NCBI GenBank assembly: GCA_030848705.1
Contig: CM061243.1
Span: forward strand, 2,514,001 to 2,578,000
Direction of reading: 5' to 3'
From: Heracleum sosnowskyi
Lineage: Eukaryota; Streptophyta; Magnoliopsida; Apiales; Apiaceae
DNA: 64,000 nt
Made by a program: the position numbers and the translations under genes
The notes under the pieces: generated by a model
Told to the model about the DNA's origin: nothing
The model's database searches: none
The model's input: only the letters and a program-made list of their open reading frames with translations
In this document: positions 36,120-47,117 of the stretch, in pieces
How positions within the stretch are numbered: position 1 is the first letter of the stretch
How the letters are laid out: every line of letters begins with the position of its first letter

Positions 36120-38490
36120 GTAAATTTTTTTTCATCATTGTTTTCAGGACACTTTTTTTAAGTGATTCAGTTTCATTGATCTGAACCTCAATCAGATTGC
36201 ATGCATGACAAGAATGATACCGATTTATGTTAGATATATATGACCTGACAGGTTAACTAATTAACAATAATGTGAGGAAGTCTGGTTTTAGAGTGGTGCC
36301 CTACCTTGACCTCCTCTTGTAATTTGTATGTATACAGTCTTAATATCTAACAGATATATTGATGATAGGGCTTAATTTAGGAAATGCCTGGTAAAAGATA
36401 ATACCAACTAGATTAAATTAGGTGCTAGCTAGCTAAATTTTGTCGCAAAAAAAGATGAAGCGGTCATGTAATACCCTAGCAAACGGATTTTTCCTCAAAT
36501 GTAAATCCGAGAACTCGTACTATGTTCTCAAAAGTCGTCGTGACTACTTATTGATAAGATCTATATTTTATTTTGTTATACGAGATATTAATTGAGGTTT
36601 TGAAGCTAATTTTGTTATTTTTATCAAATTTTATGGACCCGGCATAAATTCATGTGCTTTACCCATACCTTGGCAAAAATTAGTGCTATTTGTGATTTTC
36701 CTGTACTATGTTTTCACTACCTTCGGTTTCATTCTTTCTGAGTTATTACCTTTCTTGTTTTTGTACTTTGCAGTTACACGAGTGGTATCGATCTGTCTTT
36801 TGTGAACGAAGGCCATTGTATAAAATTTATATTCCCTGTAGTATAAACTATGATCACTTTTAGACGAGTGAACTGACTCTGTTGCATGATATTTCCTAGA
36901 ATGGTTCCCAAATCAGTTGTAAAATATTTATTGGTGTATTTATTAGATTCAACATTAGCCATTTTTGTAATCTAAGTACTACAAGGATGAGCTCATATTT
37001 TTGTGTTTTTACCAAAAAGTTGGGCAAACATTGCTAATGGATGGATAGTTTATTAGATGGTTTATACTTCACAACTCTAATTTATGTTGGTTTAATGGGC
37101 CTCGTTTGTGCACATTCTTGGGTGATGTCCCCTCACTCAAAAATCTGTTTTTCTCTATTAAACTATGCCATATAAGCAATTCAATGTGATTTTCATAATT
37201 TGTATTTTATCCCAATCAATTCTTTAAACTTTTTCTTTTAAATGTATCTCTCAATTTTTTGCATCTTTAAAATTTTCAAAAATAGTGAAATTTTATAATA
37301 TAAAAATTAATTACATTCACTACTTTTCTCAGCTATTCTCATTTTTTTACGCTAAAAATTAATTGATCTCACCATTTTATTTACTTTTGTTACTTTTTCA
37401 CACTACAAACTCATCTTAATATCCGTGTCCAACCTAAAACGTAAACAAATGGGTAAAAGGGTTGGAGAGAGGGAGTATGTAATATTTGTTAATTCCAATT
37501 TCTACTGTGTATTATCTTCATCTTGTTACAGGTTGAAAAGTGTATTGAAAGGGAACAAAGACACATTTATTTAACCTTAAATATATAGATTAGATCGACT
37601 ACAATCCCTGTATCATCGTTTAAAGAAGCCAATGGTGAGGTTTTTATGACGCATCAGATGAGTTCTATGAAATGGAGAAGCTATTTTTGAAGAAAATTGT
37701 ACAAGCTGACGTTTGTTTGGAAAACTGCGAGCAAATGGCCAGACAAAATCCAAACAAGTTACTACTAGTAGAAAGTGGTTTAGAGGCTAGAAATACGATT
37801 CGAGATCTATAACAAGAATATATAAGCGGGTCTTCTTCATTCACAAAAAGCGGGTCTTCATTCACAAAAAGGAGATTGACACTACCCTTGTAACTGCAAA
37901 TTACAAAAAAAAAAAAAAAAAATCAGTAATACTGAAAAAATAAAACCAAAGGCCTGGAAAAACCAACACGAGAAAATATATATTCAAAGACAAGAACATT
38001 TAGAAAAAAACATAGAGCACTAATACTTGCCAGATTAATAAATCACATTGATTGATGCCAGGTTCATAAAATTGGTTAAGAAACTTACTCCAAAACCCTC
38101 AATTAATATCTCAACAAGTCCAAAGATCGACCTTATCAGTTAGTAGTCATGACCACTTTGAGAACATAGTAAGAGTTTGCAGCAGATTAATATTTATGGA
38201 ACACTCCGTTTGCAAGGGTATTACAAGCCACATAACAAAATATATAAACTACAAATCATCCTAATGATGATGCTGCATATCAGCATGTCAAGGAAGAAAT
38301 GACACCCCTCTAAAACCATACTCCCTCATATTATCGTTAAATAGAATCAACCTCTCAGGCCATATATTTATATATAGATATATGCAAAGATATATTGGCA
38401 TCATTCGATGCTCCTCAGAACATTGAAAAACCATTGCATGGCGGTAAACACAACAATAAAATGAATGTTACCTCTTAATCAGAGTAAGCA
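36120..38490. other. Spacer between the tail-to-tail genes B and C
   Basis: This holds the 3' UTR of gene B, with a likely 3' UTR intron (donor cag|gtaaat at 36120, acceptor tactttgcag ending at about 36773), and the 3' region of gene C from the right. A poly-A run lies at about 37,903-37,920. No other gene was recognised. Confidence 0.6.
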
Positions 38491-40815
38491 TCACTTAGTA
38501 TAAGCGGGCCAACTGAAGAAACAAAAATGAATTGATACATGTTAGAAGTAGCATATTAGTGTTGAGCTAGCCACTATCATATTAAGAAAAAGAAAGAATG
38601 AAAAAACCGACTTGTTAAGTTGATCCAATGTTGCCTCAGAAAAAACCATATTAAGCTTAATCGGGGTAACATCATCAGCTCGGACGAGGATCAATTCTAT
38701 AGGAACTCCAACCTTATCCCATATCATCAGAAAAAGCTAATGCAACAAGGGAAAAAAGAATTAATGACCCAATTTATAGGTCCAAGTGTAAGAAACCTGT
38801 ACTTAAATTTTTTATCATAAACATGAAATAAAGACTATGTAAAATGCATGTGCAGCAGTATTACTGTTGATATTGCTACTGTTTCTAGTACTATGACTAA
38901 CATAATTGTTACTACCCCTATTAATATTAACTCTTCCGGCTGAATAGTTGTACTATGTTTCAACATGTTTGTTTTTTAACATGTTAAAATATTACTAATT
39001 ACAGTAAAAGAAACATGTTTTCTACTAATATAATTGATTTGCATATTGCACAAAGTGTTGTTCTAGTCTGTTGGAAAATTTTTATATGATCCTTTGCTTA
39101 CAAGCTAAGACATAGGACTAAGGTCGCATACAACCTAACCTTACATCCTTACCTACTACTACGAGGGCAAAGAGTAAGAGGTCCATTGTCACATTATTTT
39201 ATCCAACTACCTTCATATAACAAGTAGAGACTTCAAAGCAAAGCTAAAGTAAGCTTGCATCATACACACACACACATCAAGAAACATTTCACACTTCTCA
39301 AATATTCTCATTATAATCTTGACACAACCATGAAATTGTACCGAATATACACTAATATTCACATAATGAAAGTACAATACCTCTGAGAAACTCTGAATAG
39401 GTTTCCCTCCGCATTCAATGATAACATCATTGACACGTATCCCAGCCAAATCAGCTGGGGAATCTGGTATTACCTGCACAAGGATGCACACATACAAGAC
39501 AAGGTGCAATTAAAAAACACATTTTAGTTAGAAACACTTTTTTTGTCTAGTTGGGCATTAGTGTACTGCAAAACATTGAAATTAGTATCACCTCAAATAA
39601 TCCTAAATATACAGATTGTTTTTTAATATAAAACTTGTTTATCTACTCCTCAGTCTTAACCCTACCAATAGTGAGAAGTCTCAAACACTAACAATCCTAT
39701 GGTTCTCATAATTGTATATATACATCAGAAACAAGATATATGAGATGAAAATAAATGGAATTTAAAGATACATGATAGTATGCCATTACTTCAGTGACTT
39801 CACAAAAAAATAGTACCTTCTCGACAATTAAGCCTTTACGAGCATTAGAAAACTTTTTGATCACCCTCGCTATGATACCTAGATCAGCTGCATTCAGATT
39901 TGTTGCTTCCAGCCCCAGAAAAGGTCGACAGCATTTCCTATTGCAAGTAAGTAATTATAGTGACATGGATAATTCAGTTCTACTAAAAAACCACGCCATG
40001 AAAGAAAAATGCAACGGAGCCAACAACTTATGTTAATGACAGACTCATAGGATACGTTTGTTTCATTGGATTGTATTGTTATAATCCCTGGACCATTAAC
40101 TTATTTAGAGCACTTCATTATTCAACTTTACATTATTTCATGGACACATATCTATCAATCTCTTGGTTCATCTCCGTGATATAATAATACATCGTGAGGA
40201 AGTGCTGCACAATATCCTAAAACATATATGATAATGAATTCAAAATCACAACATAGCCATATTTATAAAAATTAAGTCATACAAATTCAAAAAGGGTAAC
40301 TGTACTAGGCAAACAATACTGTATACTGGTTGAAAAATAGCAACTGAACTTGAACTACAGAAGACACCTTGGCAGAGAAAAAACAAAGATAGCTAACACA
40401 CACAACTGGTAAAAACGCATACCCTCAAAGGGGATGGAGGGGGGGGGGGGGGGAGATTGCACTTGTCAGTACAGATGAAGAAATAACTGGAAACATTCAC
40501 CTTAATTGCGAAAGATATACATGATTTTCAATATAAAAAAAAACTAACACAAGTAGGCATAAGTAAAAGTTTTAAGTTCTTGACCTCATGCAAATTAACG
40601 CGAGTAGGCATAAGTAAAAATTTCTCTGCCATATTTATAAAAATTAAATCATACAAATTCAAAAGGGGAAACTGTACTAGGCAAACAATACTGTATACTG
40701 GTTGAAAAATAGCAACTGAACTTGAACTACAGAAGACACCTTAGTGGAGAAAAAACAAAGATAGCTAACACACAACTGGTAAAAACGCATACTCTCAAAG
40801 GGGGTGGAGGGAGGA

Positions 40816-40849
<34 letters not shown>

Positions 40850-43800
40850 TGGACTTGTCGGTACAGATAAAGAAATAACCGGAAACATTCACCATAATTG
40901 CAAAAGGTATACAGGATTTTCAATATAAAAAAATTATCGCAAGTAGGCATAAGTAAAAATTTCAAGTTCTTAACCTCAGTGGTACAATTATTCAAGTAAA
41001 TGCATGAAACTAACATCCCTCTTTACAGTTCAGTGTCTGGGCCAAAAATTATTTATAAACATAACATATAAAATTGTGTTCGGTACATACCTATATTTTT
41101 TGTAGTGTTCCCACCACTTAAGAGCTATGTTTATAGGTAAACAAGGGATTAAACCAGGATCATAAAATGCCAAACCAATTACTTCTCCGCGATAATTTAT
41201 CAGAGGCCCTCCATCACCGCACTACAACCAAAGTAGTAGTTAGTAAAATTATAACCAATAAGTTGTATCAGCCACAGAATAACACAGTGTACAAGGAAAA
41301 TCTATCATTAAAATAACACCAAGCCCCTTGTCAAATTTAACAACAAAAGAACTTCAAGGAACTACCTTTTTTCCTAGAGTAACAACCCTATTATCGATTT
41401 CTATTAACTTGCATTGCCTACACCCAGTTACCCAGACTGTTAAGCTTCCTAGTGCATAGAATAATGTAAAATCACAAAGCCGTCCATAAAATCAAACTCC
41501 GCATCCAACTATCGCTGAACTCACTCTCTAGAAATTATACATATGTATTTAATTGTTGACAACTTAGATCCATAAGAAAAACATCATTGTACTCAAAAAT
41601 AAACCGTAAAGTATCCTTGCACACGCTTGCATATACATAACTCCTAATTTAAAATATTATGAACAAAACGGAATGACATTATCAGAATGTTTTTATGTGA
41701 ATTTTGTAGTTTTTGGACTATTCCATTTAACACAATGATTTATTTGTTCTGGTTTGTCTTTATTTGTGAAGACGAGGACACATTCTAATGTCTCACTAAT
41801 GAATCCGGCAAAGAAAAAAAAATGCCTCCACTTCCACTCAACATTAATCAGTAGAGGGAAAGACCGAGTTACCCTCGTGATTTCGCAATTCGTCATGAAA
41901 AGCTCTTTGCAGTCATATCTTGCTCGTTCACGCCTGAAAAGAAACAAAGAAATTAAATAATAAATAATTAAACTCATTCTTCCTCTTTTATTTTTTTAGC
42001 TAAATAACTCATTCTTACTCTTAATCTTACCACAATGCTTTATCTCAACATTTGAACAAAATAACAAATAAAATAAGTATCACACCATGTTATAAGAACT
42101 ATGTTTTAACAAATAATGGATGGATACTAACATGCCTTGTGGACATTATAAAATTGATATGTGAGAATCATACAAGTATACTAACCAATATTCACCCACA
42201 ACAATCAATAACAAGTAATCAAACTCATTCTTACTCTCAAATTCACAATATGACAAATGTAAATTGACACCATATTACAAGATAACAATGTTCCAATTAA
42301 GAATAGAAGCGGAACTTTAGACATTATATTGATATATGAGAATCCTATAGATATTCTTACCAATATTCACCCGGAGCAATCATTGGTTGAAACGGTTCAG
42401 CAAAATACCTCCCCAGCACAATAACTCCATCCTCAGGGGTAAGCTGCTCAGATGACCCCGAATGTGGACGAAGGAATGGCTGATTACTTCGACTCAAATG
42501 AACGTCTATAGAATCTTCCATTCGTGCCTTTTTTGCATGTCGAATAGGTGGCTGACTTGTTCCACTTGAATCAATGTCAACTAAATCATCAACCTCTTGC
42601 CCCAACTTTGCAAACTTGGCAAGCCCAAATTGAGATAGAGAAGGAGTTTCTGATATGAACTTCAAAGCAGCCAAATTGTAATGGAAGTCATATGCACAGA
42701 CTTCTCCTCCCGTATATGAGTGACCATCAAAGGTGTGTGCACAAACCTGCAAAAAAAATCACAATTAGTTTCCATAAATCATCTTTGAATTATAACAAAT
42801 ATGGAACCAAAAAAAAATATTCTACAACAAAGAACATTACTCCCTCCGTCCCTAATTAGTTGTCATGTTAGAGTTTTGGATGGCCAAATTACCAAAGTTT
42901 GACTGAAATTTGTGCATATATATAATCGAAAAAAAAATTAAAAAAAATTCTATCATTTAAAAGTGCATCTAGTCTATTTTAAATTGTAATTTTTCAGTCT
43001 TTCAAAATGATAAAAAGATAATTTTTAATTATTTGGTCAAAAATTGGTCAATTTTGACCACTAAAAATCAAAACACGATAACTAATTCGGGACGGAGGGA
43101 GTATATGGCAAGCAGAGAAAACAAATTACAGTAGTTAGATTTTAAAACAAATCTAGGACATAGGTAATGATTCGGTAAGATAAATATTTTGGTTTTAAAA
43201 ATTTACCGTGAGATCATCAGCCAATACATTTTCCCCGAGCTTTTTGGAAGTAGGGTGCCTAATCAGATTTGCTGAGGTAAGTACGATAATTGTACTATCG
43301 TATCTCTCAATGATTGTGCCAGATGCCGGAATAAATTCACCACCTTCAACAAGACAACATAATTAATTAATGCAAAAAAGTAACCAAAATATGCTTTAAT
43401 GAGGAAAATCAGAAAAAAGAAAATAAGATACCATGATAAGCAATAAGGGCCACGACGGAATGCGAAGCACCTAAAGCAGCTAACTTAGTGTCATCATCAA
43501 GAAACGTATTGCACTCAAATTTAATAAACTTTGGCCACTTAGAAGCCATATCATTAATATAGCGTCGTTGAGATTCAGCTGTATACATAACAAAAACAAA
43601 ATAGAGAGAATGATAAGATATTGGACGGTTTTAAAAAGATAAAGCAGATTGTAACAATAGTATTATGCAGCTAGTCAAACAAAAATAGACAAAATTTGAT
43701 CAAAATTAACAAACACTTTTTATTTGCTAAAAAATTAAAAAAATCAGATGAATAAACTCACATAAATCAAACATGAGTAAAATACATAGTTGAGCATACT

Positions 43801-44367
43801 CTACAGATGTGTGGTTATGCAGTAGCAGCAATATAGTTGAGCATGTCTCAGTTAATAGCTTAGACCTTTTCATACCAGTTGTCATGTCTAAATAGAACCA
43901 TCAGGTAATGTAATAAACACAAGTAACAATTACATATGTGATTAATATCTTGCAGCTGGCTACACTGACGGAACAATTAGCCTGTGCTGTGCAGTCAACG
44001 ATGCATTGCTAACGGATTAACAAGTCGTGAATTGGTTGTGGAATGTACCAGGCTCCGATTTATCATGTTTGATTTAAGGGACCAGTCGTGAATATACGTT
44101 TGATTTATCATGGTTGTGGCACTAAATTGTGAAGCTGAGGTACACATATTGCACTAATGAAATTGCAGGCTTGCAGCAAGTCCAAAGATAAGGTACACAC
44201 AAAGTATGCATATTACTCATCAAACATTAACATAAACCTATCTGAATCATTGCCTATTGCCTATCTACAGATGTAAAGTACTGGTTAGGTAAAAACTCAC
44301 ATAAATTTTCATATGTAACTGATTTCCGTTTCCAAGCATTCATCCACCCTGTACCTTGCCTATACAT
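38491..44367 (-). CDS. Gene C: degenerate trypsin/Deg-like protein with PDZ domain, about 429 aa, 10 coding exons
   Basis: Minus-strand exons: 44367-44301, 43578-43432, 43343-43207, 42746-42361, 41933-41873, 41221-41091, 39937-39817, 39473-39381, 38736-38612, 38512-38491 (1290 nt, one frame). It starts MYRQGTGWMNAWKRKS and ends NWPAYTK. The substituted triad is Asn97 (LTSANLIRHPT), Asn141 (FHYNLAALKF) and Asp269 (CGDGGPLIN). The PDZ-like part has KGLIVEKVIPDSPADLAGI. Exon 4 is 165 nt longer than in gene B and encodes an extra loop with an acidic stretch and the basic cluster RHAKKAR, possibly a nuclear-localisation signal. Exon 3 uses an AAG acceptor three bases inside the position used by A and B, dropping one codon. 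It lies tail-to-tail with gene B. Confidence 0.88.
40255..40960 (-). repeat. Tandem duplication (about 376-bp period) in intron 6 of gene C
   Basis: A block containing gaaaaatagcaactgaactt occurs twice, near 40,333 and 40,703, with long similarity on both sides. The first copy carries a run of about 15 G at 40441 and the second a (GA)n microsatellite at about 40,820-40,846. Gene B has a single inverted-orientation equivalent with a (TC)n tract near 32,620, so the duplication arose in C. Confidence 0.85.
42840..43101. mobile_element. Stowaway MITE (262 bp) in intron 3 of gene C
   Basis: Terminal inverted repeats CTCCCTCCGTCCC...GGGACGGAGGGAG with TA target duplications at 42838-42839 and 43102-43103, the hallmark of Stowaway (Tc1/mariner) MITEs. 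The equivalent intron of gene B is only 197 bp and lacks it. Confidence 0.97.
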
Positions 44368-44379
44368 CCTATATATTAC

Positions 44380-44560
44380 CCTGAATACCAAAACAACACA
44401 AGTCAGTAATTCCAAAACTAAATACTACTACTTGAGAGTTAGATTGTACAAAAGTAATACAACCCTTTCACCACTTACTTTACTTTAGGTTGAGTTGAAT
44501 TGAGTTGTGATCGATAGATACTGTGCGTGCGCGATATTCTATCTTCTATTTCAAACCCTA
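44380..44560 (-). promoter_or_regulatory. 5' UTR and promoter-proximal region of gene C
   Basis: On the minus strand an acceptor attcag ends at 44381 just upstream of the start codon, and a donor gtaagt begins at 44478, giving a short leader intron as in A and B. A telo-box-like AAACCCTA (plus strand) lies at about 44553-44560. Confidence 0.45.
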
Positions 44561-44584
44561 CCAAGTTTGTTGGCGTTAATTTTA

Positions 44585-44793
44585 GAATAACGCCGGAGAT
44601 ATCGGAGATACCGAATTGGGTACCGAAATTTGGTATCGAATGTCAAGTGTTATATTCTGATTGGCTAATAATAATGGATCTCCTACATTTACATTAATTC
44701 TATCAATAAAATCATTCTAAATTGTCACGTTATCAATATTACATCATTCGGTATCAGATTTCGGTACCCAATTCGGTACATCTAGCGTTATTC
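44585..44793. mobile_element. Mutator-like MITE (209 bp) upstream of gene C
   Basis: Inverted repeats of about 55 bp at both ends (GAATAACGC..., then ACCGAATTGGGTACCGAAAT in each arm) are flanked by a perfect 9-bp duplication ttaatttta (44576-44584 and 44794-44802). Nine-base duplications are typical of Mutator-like elements. It lies about 220 bp from the gene C start codon, within its likely promoter. Confidence 0.92.
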
Positions 44794-44802
44794 TTAATTT
44801 TA

Positions 44803-45195
44803 TGACTACTTGTTGCACTGAAATTATATCCGTGTCCTTTTCTATTTTATTCAACCAACTTACTGTAGTTTTGTTATTTTAACTATTTAACTCTTTTTAA
44901 TTCTTGTTATGCTAATTAATTATTTTTAGTTTTTTAGTTTTTATTGTTAATATTAAAATTTTACATTAATTAGCTTAATAACTTTTGATTAAATTAAAAG
45001 TAACAACTTTTAATATATGGTGTAAATACTATGATAATTTATCTTTTAACTTATCCAATCTATGTTTTCTTTATATACAAGTGATAATTGAATAAAATAG
45101 TTAAAATCCTTTACACAATATTATTCTTTCAAGTATCACTACTTTTTATTAAAAATATACCTTTTAAATATATATTGTTATCGTCAATTTTTTAA
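44803..45195. other. AT-rich spacer between two Mutator-like MITEs
   Basis: Non-coding and AT-rich; nothing recognised. Confidence 0.5.
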
Positions 45196-46084
45196 GGGAA
45201 AATAGATGTTTTTACCACTCAACTCTTATGTCTATTAGAAAGTAGCCACTGAACATTCAAATAATTAAAAATAGCCACTAACGTTACATGTGTTTTTGTT
45301 TTTAATCATTATGTTAAGTATGTATGAAATCTCAGTTTAAATAATATTGATGTGGACTAAATCATCTAACGTGACATAATAAATGGAACTTTAGAATTTA
45401 TTATATATAATCGCTAAAAGTAAAAAATATTTTAGGTACAATATTGTCATTATTTTTCATGCGACTAATCACTTTATTTAAGAAATAACTCAACAATATC
45501 TGCTAAATAATTATTTTTCCCCGATTTGATATTGTAAAATTTCGAATATATATAATTTCGATTAGAATCTAATTTTTTAATCCAAAATTCTAGATTTTGA
45601 TCTAAAAGAATAATTTAGACATCTGATCTTATTTTTGTGGTCAAATTTGGTTTATAAAATCTTAAAAATCAATTATATGAATCTAAAACATTTATACATA
45701 TATATAATAATATTACGTTTTTAATAAAAATATATAACTTCATAAATTTTTTGTTTATCATGATAAGTTTTAAACAACTATTATTAACAAGATAAATGAT
45801 TTCAATAATAATGAGTTAATTTATGAAAAAATGATAAAATTTATGGAAAAAATTATAATGGTGCTATATTTATACGTGCTATAATGTTTAATGGCTAATT
45901 TTTAGCAATTATGCATTATCATTGGTCTATTCAGCACATCAATATTATTTTAACAGCACAATTAACGGAATGACTAAAAACAAAAACAAATGTAACGTTA
46001 ATGGTTATAATTAATTATTTAATAATTCAGTGGTTAGTTTCTAAAAGAGTCAATAGTTGAATGATAAAAAAAATCTATTTTCCC
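45196..46084. mobile_element. Mutator-like non-autonomous element with long TIRs (889 bp)
   Basis: Both ends begin GGGAAAATAGAT when read inward and stay similar for about 120 bp; shared blocks include CCACTGAA, TAACGTTACAT and GTTTTTGTTTTTA. The flanks are attttttaa (left) and atttttttaa (right), a 9-10 bp near-duplication. The interior is AT-rich with no transposase. Confidence 0.8.
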
Positions 46085-47117
46085 ATTTTTTTAACTAGAT
46101 TGTTAGTGCCTTTTAGATCAAATTCTTCATTTCTCGGATAAAATAGAAAATTTATAACATTCTGATATTTGTAAAATTTGTTTACCAAACAATATTATTC
46201 ATTAACATTTAGATTAAATTATTCAAAGAATTTAATCATTCAAATTTGTCAAATGACATTACTAATTGAGGATTTGACATCACTACTAGAAAAACGGGTA
46301 ATTGTGACCGAAAAATTTCGGTCATTCATAAGCTAGTCGAATTTACTAAAATCGGTCAAAATTAGCTAAATTTGACCGCCTAAAAATGACCGATCAAATA
46401 TGACCGATTAAAATCGACCACTCATATTTAGTCATTGACTTTTGACTTTAAATTTTTGGCCAAAATTTGAATTTCCCGCCCATACCACATAAATTTGACT
46501 GGTTCTGTCGAATTTATAAATGTGACTATCTTAAAGGGAATTTAGAATTGTGACCATCACATAATCAGTCAATTTTATAAATTTGACCATGTTATAATCA
46601 GTCAAATTTATAAATGTGACCACTTTGTTTTCTCGTCAAATTTATTAAAATGACTGATTTTAGTCAGAATTAAGAAACTAAATGCAACTGCTTTTTAGTC
46701 AAATTTTAGTGGCGGAAAATAATTTGATAGGTTAAATATGACTGCCAACGGCCATATATAACATGCCATTACCAAAAAAAATTGCATGATTTGTTCTATA
46801 TCCTAATTACCACCTGTAAACCAACCAAACATAATTGGGGAAGGTAATAAACCAAAATCAAAAAATTTAAAACCCTGCAGATATTTCACATAATATATTT
46901 AAAAGTTTACGTTAACAAAAAATAGGTCATTTCCTAGAAGGTCAATCCCCAAAAGATAATACTGGTGTATCTTAACAAAAGCTTCACATAAACAGTCCAA
47001 TCCATCGAGGATAACATTAAGAGGTCAGAATTAGCAGGTCCTAATATTTAGCAGGTCTAACAAAAGTCTGACATTAGATTTCTGTCCCTAGACGATAATG
47101 TAATAAAGCTACCACAG

